Origin: an uncultured Collinsella sp.
GTDB taxonomy: Bacteria > Actinomycetota > Coriobacteriia > Coriobacteriales > Coriobacteriaceae
DNA length: 6,826 bases
Assembly: GCA_902494545.1 (NCBI GenBank)
Contig: CABUTP010000086.1
Span: 1 to 6,826 of the forward strand
Direction of reading: 5' to 3'
The notes below the pieces were generated by a model. That model made no database searches. It worked only from the letters and a program-made list of their open reading frames with translations, and had not been told where the DNA came from. Shown here piece by piece: positions 1 through 5,607 of the stretch. The position numbers and the translations under genes were made by a program. Position 1 is the first letter of the stretch. Each line of letters begins with the position of its first letter.

Positions 1-129
1 AGCGTGAGCGAGTACTTCAACCACCTGATCTTTGCCCCGATCCTCAACAACGTGTATATGCGTGCGCTCTCTGCCGTCACCCACAAGGACTACATGACGC
101 GCCGCTACATGTGGAAGCTGGACTACTAG
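1..129 (+). CDS. SIS-domain sugar-phosphate deglycase, C-terminal end (5' partial)
   Basis: Frame 1 is open from the first base to a TAG at 127-129, giving the last 42 residues of a protein that starts upstream. It contains YFNH and ends in RRYMWKLDY, nearly the same ending as the complete SIS protein at 4499-5482 (RRYMWKLSY). That ending is characteristic of FraB/FrlB-type deglycases, which cleave 6-phosphorylated Amadori products to glucose 6-phosphate and an amino acid. It is a paralogue, not a duplicate: where the downstream gene and, from memory, Salmonella FraB read ARQHPLT, this one reads VTHKDYM. In the family the C-terminus lies near the active site, so this could mean a different substrate (inference). 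It probably closes another sugar-uptake operon upstream. Family assignment is fairly secure; substrate and catalytic residues are outside the window. Confidence 0.8.
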   Translation, partial: SVSEYFNHLIFAPILNNVYMRALSAVTHKDYMTRRYMWKLDY

Positions 130-164
130 GGGATAGAGCGGCCTAACAGCTCGATGTCCTCATA

Positions 165-231
165 AGTTGCGGTGGAATAGTTCCTGTTTGGGGGTCTGAA
201 GCCTCTATTCAGGAACTATTTCACCGCAACT
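165..231. repeat. 22-bp inverted repeat, REP-like hairpin
   Basis: Arms at 165-186 and 210-231 are reverse complements at 21 of 22 positions; the one difference still allows a G-U pair. The 23-base loop could hold a small G-C helix. It begins 36 bases after the stop of the upstream SIS gene. No T-run follows, so it is not a standard intrinsic terminator, though it could protect an mRNA 3' end. The length and near-perfection suggest a dispersed palindromic element; genome copy number cannot be judged here. Confidence 0.75.
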
Positions 232-247
232 GAATTCATGGCAGCGC

Positions 248-315
248 TTGGGGACGTTCCTTTTCTGCCGGCAGTTGGGGACAGTCCTAGTCGTTGGGGG
301 CGTCCCCAACGACTA
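248..315. repeat. TTGGGG-rich repeat cluster ending in a 12-bp perfect hairpin
   Basis: Three related words occur in a row: TTGGGGACGTTCC near 248-260, TTGGGGACAGTCC at 275-287, and a third from 294 that forms the left arm of a perfect hairpin (288-299 against 304-315, four-base loop GCGT). A 10-bp palindrome, CTGCCGGCAG, lies at 265-274 between the first two. The core GGGACAGTCC (278-287) recurs exactly at 4388-4397 inside another hairpin. This looks like a REP-type palindromic unit, perhaps degenerate tandem copies. No coding function is visible. Confidence 0.65.
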
Positions 316-364
316 CCCAATGAGTATGTGAGGAAGCAGATTTTTCCGTTTGGCGATTTGTGTC

Positions 365-391
365 TTGAAAAATGTATATAACGACTATAAC
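365..391 (+). promoter_or_regulatory. Candidate promoter of the EamA transporter gene
   Basis: A TTGAAA box (365-370) and a TATAAC box (386-391) sit in an AT-rich island directly before the gene. The 15-base spacer is short, so this is only a candidate. Transcription would begin near 397-399, very close to an in-frame GTG at 397. Confidence 0.4.
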
Positions 392-392
392 G
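377..392 (+). promoter_or_regulatory. Candidate operator, copy 1 (TATAACGACTATAACG)
   Basis: TATAACG occurs twice with a 9-base period (377-383 and 386-392). The 16-base block matches 1666-1681, upstream of the PTS operon, at 14 of 16 positions. Both copies lie a short distance before a gene start and overlap a putative -10 box. This fits a repressor-type operator shared by the two transcription units (inference); no regulator gene is in the window. Confidence 0.4.
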
Positions 393-432
393 TAGTGTGA
401 AACATATTGGAAACAATACCGAGGAGGCTGCG

Positions 433-1515
433 TTGAAGAAAAGCAATCTGGGCTATGTGCTGGTGCTGGTCGCTGCGCTTATGTGGGGCAGCATCGGAAT
501 CTTTGTAAACGGCATCTCGGCCATGGGCGTTTCGTCCCAGAGCATGGCTGCCTTTCGCTTGTTGGTCGGAGCGCTTATCTTGGCGCCGGTCCTGATGTTT
601 ATGGGCTGCCGTCCGGGTGAGGGGTCTACCGTGGCTCAGGGTCCGCTGGCCCTGTTCAAGGCAAGCCCTAAAGAGCTTGTTCCCTGCGCGCTTGTCGGTA
701 TCGTCGGTCTGGCCGCCGCCAACACCTGCTATTACGAGTGCATGGGCGAGGTCGGCATGTCCACGGCCTCGGTGCTGCTCTACACCTCGCCGGTGTTTGG
801 CGTCGTGCTCGGCCGCGTGCTTTATCGCGAGGACGTGACCCCCAACAAGCTCGTTGCCATTGTCTTTAACATCGTTGGCTGCGTGCTTGCAGTGACCAAT
901 GGCGACCTTTCCGGCTTCCATTTTTCGGTTTGGGGCGTCACGTCGGGCGTGATTGCAGGCCTTTGTGGTGCGTCGCTCGCGGTGTTTAGCCGGATAGCAA
1001 CCAAGACGGTCCACCCGCTGGCTGTCACGTTTTGGGGCTTTGTTTTTGGCGGTGCGGTTATGGCGGCTATCGCGGCTCCGTGGCCGGATGTCGCCGCGGC
1101 AATGTCGCCACAGCTGCTGCTGCTGTTTCTTGGCTTTGGACTCATCCCCACAGCCGTGGCTTACATCTTATATATGCAGGGTCTGTCCATGGGGCTCGAG
1201 ACATCGAAAGTTCCCGTCGTAATGTCATTCGAGACGGTCGTCACCGTACTGCTGGGCATTGGTGTCTACGCCGAGCCCGCCGGCGCGATCAAAGTCCTGG
1301 GCATCGTGCTGGTGCTCGCGTCCATCCTGATTATGAACACCGACTTCTCTAAGCTGCGCAACAGTGTGTTTGTCGGCCATGTCATTGAGAGCATGACCTT
1401 TAAGCCCAACGCGTGGTGGACGGAGAAATCGCAGGACATGGATCTGTTTAAGGAGCGCACCGGCATTGCGCTGGAACCCACCGTGCAGGAAAGCCCCTGG
1501 TACTTCGTGCGATAA
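433..1515 (+). CDS. DMT/EamA-family membrane transporter
   Basis: This is a 360-residue inner-membrane protein of the drug/metabolite transporter superfamily, whose members export or import small metabolites, often amino acids. It has two EamA repeats: roughly residues 8-154, ending in the helix pair containing YTSPVFGVVLG and a following RED turn, and roughly 166-301, containing SFETVVTVLLG. About ten hydrophobic segments are visible, the usual number. I chose the TTG at 433 because GAGGAGG (421-427) lies 5 bases before it and the first helix starts almost at once; the reading frame opens at a GTG at 397 that has no Shine-Dalgarno. After the last helix there is an unusually long polar tail of about 58 residues with two tryptophans in a row (NAWWTEKSQ). 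Codon use is more mixed than in the PTS genes. The substrate cannot be read from sequence; location beside deglycase and PTS genes suggests a sugar-amine or amino acid (inference). Confidence 0.85.
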   Translation: MKKSNLGYVLVLVAALMWGSIGIFVNGISAMGVSSQSMAAFRLLVGALILAPVLMFMGCRPGEGSTVAQGPLALFKASPKELVPCALVGIVGLAAANTCYYECMGEVGMSTASVLLYTSPVFGVVLGRVLYREDVTPNKLVAIVFNIVGCVLAVTNGDLSGFHFSVWGVTSGVIAGLCGASLAVFSRIATKTVHPLAVTFWGFVFGGAVMAAIAAPWPDVAAAMSPQLLLLFLGFGLIPTAVAYILYMQGLSMGLETSKVPVVMSFETVVTVLLGIGVYAEPAGAIKVLGIVLVLASILIMNTDFSKLRNSVFVGHVIESMTFKPNAWWTEKSQDMDLFKERTGIALEPTVQESPWYFVR

Positions 1516-1599
1516 GGGATAGGCGAGGCGTCTGATCGGGTGTCGACAAAACAGCGCCGGCCTACCCGGCCCCAACGTTTCAAGTGCGTTAAACCCGTC

Positions 1600-1627
1600 A
1601 ACGGTCGATTTTCACCCGCGAACGGTC
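1600..1627 (+). promoter_or_regulatory. AACGGTC direct repeat with 21-base period upstream of the PTS operon
   Basis: AACGGTC occurs at 1600-1606 and 1621-1627, exactly 21 bases (two helical turns) apart. It lies in the spacer between the EamA gene and the PTS operon, upstream of the AT-rich promoter island. The spacing would suit an activator or repressor bound on one face of the DNA, but the words are short and chance is possible. The rest of 1516-1630 holds only a 5-bp hairpin (1556-1570) with no T-run, so no convincing terminator for the EamA gene is seen. Confidence 0.3.
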
Positions 1628-1651
1628 TTTATACTAATTAGCAATATAAGC

Positions 1652-1681
1652 AACGTATAAGACGTTATAATGACCATAACG
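1652..1681 (+). promoter_or_regulatory. PTS operon promoter island with overlapping dyads; operator copy 2
   Basis: A consensus -10 box TATAAT lies at 1666-1671, placing the transcription start near 1678 and leaving a leader of about 20 bases. No good -35 box is found 16-18 bases upstream, so expression may need an activator. Two dyads overlap the -10: AACGT/ACGTT (1652-1656, 1662-1666) and CGTTAT/ATAACG (1663-1668, 1676-1681). The block 1666-1681 matches the motif before the EamA gene at 14 of 16 bases. Binding here would cover the promoter. Confidence 0.5.
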
Positions 1682-1697
1682 AAAAGGAGGAGGCAAG

Positions 1698-2621
1698 ATG
1701 AATCAGATCATTCTCGCATCTCATGGCGGCCTGGCCGCAGGCGCCAAAGACACGCTCGAGATGGTTCTCGGCGACGTGTCGAACGTCCACGTCGTGTCGC
1801 TTGCTCGTGACGACAAGGAGCCCATCACCAATAAGGTTGAGGCTATGATCGCCACGTTCAACGCGGACGACACCGTCTATGTGCTGACCGATATGCTCGG
1901 CAGCTCGGTCAACAACAGCATGGTCGAGCTTTCCAAGAACGGCACGAAGTTCACGGTTGTCAGCGGTTTCAACATCCCGCTGGCGCTCACGCTCGCTATG
2001 AGCCCCGTCCCCGTCAAGGGCGCCGAGCTCGCGGCCCTCATCAACGAGGCCCGCACCGGTCTGACCAACCCCAACGCACCGGTCGAGGCCGCCGCGGCTC
2101 CCGCCAAGAAGGCCAAGGCGTCCCGTCACAGCTCCGGTCCCGCCAAGATCGTCCTCGTACGTCTTGATTACCGTCTGCTGCACGGCCAGGTCGTCTTTAC
2201 CTGGACCACCAAGGTTCAGGCCGAGCGCATCATCGTCGTCGACAACGCTGCCGCCAACGATGACATCAAGAAGGGCGCTCTTAAGCTTGCCAAGCCCCAG
2301 GGCGTGCGCCTGAACGTCTTCACCGTCGAGCGTGCCCTCGCCAAGATGGACAAGCTCAACACCCTCGGCGAGCGCGTCATGTTCGTCTTTGGCAACACGG
2401 CCGAGATGCTGCAGTTCTGCCAGGGCTACAAGCTCGACGCTATCAACCTGGGCGCCACCGCCAACCACGACGGTGCCGATCAGGTCGGCGGCAAGGACAG
2501 CTCCGTCTTCCTCGACGCCACCCAGAAGGCCGACGTCAACCAGCTGCTCGACATGGGCATCAAGCTCTACGTCCAGCAGACCCCTACGTATCAGAGCGTC
2601 GACATCGACGCCAAGCTGTAA
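1698..2621 (+). CDS. Mannose-family PTS fused EIIAB component
   Basis: A 307-residue cytoplasmic phosphotransfer protein that receives phosphate from HPr and passes it to the sugar entering through IIC/IID. The IIA domain (about 1-125) carries the phospho-acceptor histidine in ASHGG (H9) and the conserved Asp in LTDMLGSS (D65). An Ala/Pro/Lys-rich linker (about 126-148) leads to the IIB domain (about 149-307), with its acceptor histidine in VRLDYRLLHGQV (H162). Domain order and length match ManX/LevDE-like IIAB fusions. The ATG follows a very strong AAGGAGG (1684-1690) by 7 bases. It is first of three PTS genes, 36 bases before IIC. Family members carry mannose, fructose, sorbose, hexosamines or, in the gfr systems, glycated amino acids; the linked FraB-like gene favours the last (inference). 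Codon bias is strong, suggesting high expression. Confidence 0.95.
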   Translation: MNQIILASHGGLAAGAKDTLEMVLGDVSNVHVVSLARDDKEPITNKVEAMIATFNADDTVYVLTDMLGSSVNNSMVELSKNGTKFTVVSGFNIPLALTLAMSPVPVKGAELAALINEARTGLTNPNAPVEAAAAPAKKAKASRHSSGPAKIVLVRLDYRLLHGQVVFTWTTKVQAERIIVVDNAAANDDIKKGALKLAKPQGVRLNVFTVERALAKMDKLNTLGERVMFVFGNTAEMLQFCQGYKLDAINLGATANHDGADQVGGKDSSVFLDATQKADVNQLLDMGIKLYVQQTPTYQSVDIDAKL

Positions 2622-2626
2622 TCAAC

Positions 2627-2640
2627 CAGGCTTTTGCCTG
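2627..2640 (+). other. Small intercistronic hairpin between IIAB and IIC
   Basis: CAGGC and GCCTG pair around a TTTT loop immediately after the IIAB stop codon and just before the IIC ribosome binding site. With 5 bp it is too weak for a terminator. It could mark an RNA processing site or adjust the IIAB to IIC ratio (inference). Confidence 0.35.
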
Positions 2641-2657
2641 ACTGAAAGGAGAAGGGT

Positions 2658-3452
2658 ATGAATACGTTCATCAGTGCGGTGCTCGTCGGCCTCGTCGGCG
2701 TGTTCTGCATGTGGGACTCCCGCCTGCTCGGTCGTCTTAACTTCGAGCAGCCCCTCGTTGGCGCTACGCTCGTCGGTCTGCTGTTGGGCGATGTGCCCAC
2801 CGGCCTTGCCGTCGGTGCCGCCGTCGAGCTCGTGTCCATGGGCCTGGTGCAGGTCGGCGCTGCCGTTCCGCCCGATATGGTCCTGGGCGGCATCGTGGCC
2901 GCTGCCTTTGCGTGCCTGACCGATGCTTCTGCCGAGACCGCCATGACGATCGCCATCCCGGTCGCCGTCCTGGGTCAGCTCCTCGGCATCGTGTTCCGTT
3001 CCATCATCGCCGCCCTCACCCATGTGGCAGATAACGCGATCGATAACGGAAAGTTCAAGACCGCCTACCGTATGCACATCTGCGCCGGCTCCGGTCTGTA
3101 CGCCGTCATGTACTTCCTGCCGATCTTCCTCGCCGTCTTTGTTGGCACCGACCTGGTTCAGGCCATCGTCAACATGGTTCCCGAGTGGCTGTCCACCGGT
3201 CTTAACGTTTCGACCAAGATCATGACCGCCTACGGCTTGGCCCTGCTGCTCACCATGATGATCAAGAAGGGTATGACTCCGTTCCTGTTCATCGGTTTCC
3301 TGCTCGCCGCTTACCTCAACCTGTCCGTCATCGCGGTCGCTCTGATCGGTGTGTGCCTGGCTGTCGTCTTCATGGGCTTCAAGTTCAACGATTCCCATGC
3401 AGCCGCCGGTGTCGATTCCGACTACGATCCGCTCGAAGACGACGAAGACTAA
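2658..3452 (+). CDS. Mannose-family PTS EIIC membrane component
   Basis: A 264-residue integral membrane protein that with IID forms the sugar channel of a mannose-class PTS. It resembles ManY/AgaW/SorA: the N-terminal half has the family layout of LVGATLVGLLLGDVPTGL (residues 33-50) followed by VGAAVPPDMVLGG (66-78), the latter being the conserved PPD signature. Several hydrophobic segments run to about residue 241. The last dozen residues are strongly acidic (DSDYDPLEDDED), a tail I do not recall as usual for the family. The ATG has GGAG at 2648-2651 six bases upstream. The stop TAA overlaps the Shine-Dalgarno of the IID gene, so translation of the two is probably coupled. Specificity cannot be assigned from this subunit; fructosamine uptake is inferred from the neighbouring deglycase. 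Confidence 0.93.
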   Translation: MNTFISAVLVGLVGVFCMWDSRLLGRLNFEQPLVGATLVGLLLGDVPTGLAVGAAVELVSMGLVQVGAAVPPDMVLGGIVAAAFACLTDASAETAMTIAIPVAVLGQLLGIVFRSIIAALTHVADNAIDNGKFKTAYRMHICAGSGLYAVMYFLPIFLAVFVGTDLVQAIVNMVPEWLSTGLNVSTKIMTAYGLALLLTMMIKKGMTPFLFIGFLLAAYLNLSVIAVALIGVCLAVVFMGFKFNDSHAAAGVDSDYDPLEDDED

Positions 3453-3465
3453 GGAGGAACACACT

Positions 3466-4299
3466 ATGGCAACCGCAACCAAGGACGTGTCCCTGAACAA
3501 GAAGGTCAGCCAGTTCTTCTGGCGCTCCTGGGCCATCCAGGCCTCTTGGAACTACGAGCGTCAGATGAACATGGGCTTCCTCTACGGCATGGTTCCCACG
3601 CTCGATCGCCTCTATCCGGATGAGTCCGACCCCAAGCAGCTCGCTGCTAAGAAAGAGGCTTACCACCGTCACATGGCGTTCTACAACTGCACCCCGCAGA
3701 CGAGCGCTTTCATCCTGGGCCTCTCCGCCTCCATGGAGGAGGAGTACGCCAAGGATCCCGAGAACTTCAACCCCGATTCGATCAACGCGGTCAAGACCTC
3801 CCTCATGGGTCCGCTTTCCGGCATCGGTGACTCCTTCTTCCAGGGCACCATCCGCGTTATCGCCTTTGGCCTGGGCGTTCAGCTGGCTCAGCAGGGCTCC
3901 ATCATGGGCCCGATTCTGGCCATGCTCATCTCCATCGTCCCCTCTGTGCTGATCACTTGGTTCGCAGCCAAGATGGGCTATCAGGGCGGCCACGAGTACC
4001 TGAGCAAGCTTCAGGGCGGCGACCTCATGGAGAAGCTCATGTATGTCTGCGGCATCGTGGGTCTTATGTCCGTGGGTGGCATGATCGCTACGCTGATCGG
4101 CGCCACCACCCCGCTGCAGTTCGCTGAGGGCACCGTCGTTATCCAGGACATCCTGGACGGCATGATGCCCCAGATGATCTCCCTTGGCCTCACCGGCCTT
4201 ATGTACTGGCTCATCAAGAAGAACGTCAACACCGGTTGGCTTCTCGTGATCGCCATCGTGGGCGGCATCGCCCTCTCCGCGGCCGGCATCCTGGCCTAG
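3466..4299 (+). CDS. Mannose-family PTS EIID membrane component
   Basis: A 277-residue membrane subunit that partners IIC. Family signatures are clear: HMAFYNCTPQTSAFILGLSASMEEE around residues 69-93 in several conserved pieces, and SLMGPLSGIGDSFFQGTIR at 112-130, matching the MGPlaGiGDs loop of ManZ-type proteins. Hydrophobic helices follow at about 145-168, 192-212 and 258-275. The reading frame is open from further upstream inside the IIC gene, but the ATG at 3466 is preceded 8 bases away by AAGGAGG (3451-3457), whose first bases are the IIC stop codon, so this start is well supported. The gene closes the PTS part of the operon; a 199-base spacer with two stem-loops separates it from the SIS deglycase. 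Confidence 0.95.
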   Translation: MATATKDVSLNKKVSQFFWRSWAIQASWNYERQMNMGFLYGMVPTLDRLYPDESDPKQLAAKKEAYHRHMAFYNCTPQTSAFILGLSASMEEEYAKDPENFNPDSINAVKTSLMGPLSGIGDSFFQGTIRVIAFGLGVQLAQQGSIMGPILAMLISIVPSVLITWFAAKMGYQGGHEYLSKLQGGDLMEKLMYVCGIVGLMSVGGMIATLIGATTPLQFAEGTVVIQDILDGMMPQMISLGLTGLMYWLIKKNVNTGWLLVIAIVGGIALSAAGILA

Positions 4300-4333
4300 T
4301 CGCGACCAAGCGTCTAACCGCTTTCCCCCGGGG

Positions 4334-4364
4334 GCCTGCCTGGCATCCCATACCCCAGGCAGGC
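4334..4364 (+). terminator. 10-bp stem-loop after IID, possible attenuator or partial terminator
   Basis: GCCTGCCTGG (4334-4343) pairs perfectly with CCAGGCAGGC (4355-4364) around an 11-base loop, 35 bases after the IID stop. The following bases (TTCCATTCCC) are not a proper T-run, so termination would be incomplete at best. It may allow read-through into the deglycase gene at a reduced level, or stabilise the PTS message (inference). Confidence 0.45.
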
Positions 4365-4377
4365 TTCCATTCCCAAA

Positions 4378-4408
4378 ATGCGACAATGGGACAGTCCCCT
4401 TGTCGCAT
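4378..4408. repeat. GGGACAGTCC hairpin repeat, second occurrence
   Basis: A 9-bp perfect outer stem (4378-4386 with 4400-4408), one mismatch, then a 4-bp inner stem (4388-4391 with 4395-4398) and a 3-base loop. The core GGGACAGTCC at 4388-4397 is identical to 278-287 in the first spacer. Flanks differ, so the shared core is the conserved part. Both copies sit between genes, as expected for a REP-type element. Confidence 0.6.
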
Positions 4409-4498
4409 CCTCAACGGGCCGGCGACTCGGTCCAAACCACGGTAACCCTGCGAGCGCCCGGCAATGTGGCGCCGCAAAAATCGAAAGGAATGTGTCAG

Positions 4499-5482
4499 AT
4501 GTACGAGATCGACCTTAACCTCCCTAAGCAGATCGTCGCTGACGTCCTGTCCAACCACGAGATCCACAGCGTCGCCTTCGTCGGCTGCGGTGCTTCCATG
4601 TCCGACCTTTACCCCGCCAAGTACTTCCTGGCCAACAACACGGACAAGCTGAACGTTCAGATCTTCACCGCTAACGAGTTCAACTACGACACGCCTTCCT
4701 GGGTCAACGAGCACACCTTCGTGATCACCTGCTCCCTCGGTGGCTCCACGCCCGAGACCGTCGAGGCCAACAAGACCGCCAAGAAGCACAACTGCCCGGT
4801 CGTCTCCCTCACCAACAAGGCTGGCTCCGCTCTGACCGTCGACGCTGACTACGTCATCGTTCACGGCTTCCACGCCAACTTCGCTGCCAAGTGCGAGAAG
4901 CCCGGCTACGCCATCGCTCTTGCTGTCGAGATCCTTCAGCAGACCGAGGGCTATGACCACTACGAGGACATGATCACCGGCCTCACCAACGTCTTCGAGC
5001 TCTGCGAGAACGCCGCTCAGCACTGCAAGAAGCTCGCCAAGAAGTTCGCCGAGGACTTCAAGGACGACAAGATGATCTACTTCATGGCTTCCGGTGCCTC
5101 CGAGAAGATGGCTTATTCTCACGCCGCCTTCCTGTTCACCGAGATGCAGTGGATCGACGCCGCCGCCTACAACACCGGCGAGTACTTCCACGGCCCGTTC
5201 GAGGTTTCCACCGAGGGTAAGCCCTACGTCTTCTTCATGTCCGATGGCGCTACCCGTCCGATGGACGCCCGCGCCCTCACCTTCCTTGAGCGCATGGGCG
5301 CCAAGGTCGCTCTGATCGACTCCAAGGACTACGGCCTGGCTGACGCCGTGCCCGCGAGCGTCGTCACCTACTTCAACCCGCTGCTGCACCTCGCCGTTAT
5401 GCGTGAGTACGGCAACCAGATCGCCGAGGCCCGCCAGCACCCGCTGACCATGCGTCGCTACATGTGGAAGCTTTCCTACTAA
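4499..5482 (+). CDS. SIS-domain fructosamine-6-phosphate deglycase (FraB/FrlB-like)
   Basis: A 327-residue cytoplasmic enzyme with two SIS folds. The first has FVGCGASMSD (27-36) and CSLGGSTPETVEA (78-90), the sugar-phosphate binding loops. The second starts near MASGAS (196-201). From memory it is strikingly close to Salmonella FraB: the segments LQQTEGY, KDDKMIY, EMQWI, GEYFHGPFE and AEARQHPLTMRRYMWK all have near-identical counterparts. FraB's catalytic Glu and His match E215 and H231. Expected reaction: a 6-phosphorylated Amadori compound plus water gives glucose 6-phosphate and a free amino acid or amine. I chose the ATG at 4499, 9 bases after AAAGGA (4484-4489); an in-frame ATG at 4490 abuts that Shine-Dalgarno. 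No promoter is seen in the 4300-4498 spacer, so it is probably expressed from the PTS promoter and ends at the terminator at 5515-5548. Substrate (fructoselysine, glucoselysine, fructose-asparagine or other) is undetermined; a plain sugar isomerase is the alternative. Confidence 0.88.
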   Translation: MYEIDLNLPKQIVADVLSNHEIHSVAFVGCGASMSDLYPAKYFLANNTDKLNVQIFTANEFNYDTPSWVNEHTFVITCSLGGSTPETVEANKTAKKHNCPVVSLTNKAGSALTVDADYVIVHGFHANFAAKCEKPGYAIALAVEILQQTEGYDHYEDMITGLTNVFELCENAAQHCKKLAKKFAEDFKDDKMIYFMASGASEKMAYSHAAFLFTEMQWIDAAAYNTGEYFHGPFEVSTEGKPYVFFMSDGATRPMDARALTFLERMGAKVALIDSKDYGLADAVPASVVTYFNPLLHLAVMREYGNQIAEARQHPLTMRRYMWKLSY

Positions 5483-5486
5483 TCAC

Positions 5487-5501
5487 AAGTAAGTAGACCT
5501 T
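5487..5501 (+). repeat. Third copy of the AAGTGAGTAGACTTT word
   Basis: AAGTAAGTAGACCTT lies 4 bases after the SIS stop codon. It matches the left arm of the large inverted repeat at 6370-6384 at 13 of 15 bases. It also contains a small GTAAG/CTTAC dyad. Together with the arm at 6474-6488 (inverted) it brackets the HAD gene. Confidence 0.5.
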
Positions 5502-5514
5502 ACGGGTTGATTGA

Positions 5515-5548
5515 GAGGGGATGGGGTTTGCGCCCCGTCCCCTTTTTT
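5515..5548 (+). terminator. Rho-independent terminator of the PTS-deglycase operon
   Basis: GGGGATGGGG (5517-5526) pairs with CCCCGTCCCC (5533-5542), ten pairs including one G-U, around a six-base loop, and is followed directly by six T residues (5543-5548). It is a strong GC-rich hairpin with the correct tail, 34 bases after the SIS gene, and ends the transcript. The HAD gene beyond it therefore needs read-through or its own promoter. Confidence 0.92.
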
Positions 5549-5607
5549 GCTTTGGGGAGGGCGTATCCGTCGCGCCACAAAACCCCAGATAAAACCTACC
5601 AAAATAA

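Noticed and set aside
1556..1570. GCCGG/CCGGC hairpin as terminator of the EamA gene
   Set aside because: Only five base pairs and no following T-run.
3349..3465. Upstream extension of the IID reading frame into the IIC gene
   Set aside because: The ATG at 3466 has a strong Shine-Dalgarno at the right distance, and the extension would be serine-rich out-of-frame IIC sequence.
2622..3536. Minus-strand frame of 304 codons opposite IIC
   Set aside because: Composition is a reflection of codon bias on the other strand, and no family features are visible.
4454..4472. GCGCC/GGCGC pairing upstream of the SIS start as a riboswitch or attenuator
   Set aside because: A 5-bp stem in a GC-rich stretch is expected by chance, and no known riboswitch core is recognisable.
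4400..4498. Longer start for the SIS protein at a TTG within the GGGACAGTCC hairpin
   Set aside because: The extra residues are not SIS-like, while AAAGGA at 4484-4489 correctly serves the ATG at 4499.
3385..5440. Long open frames on the minus strand opposite the IID and SIS genes (333 and 404 codons)
   Set aside because: They mirror strongly biased GC-rich genes, give low-complexity His/Asp/Gly/Val-rich products with no recognisable domain, and lack plausible ribosome sites; the + strand genes are certain.
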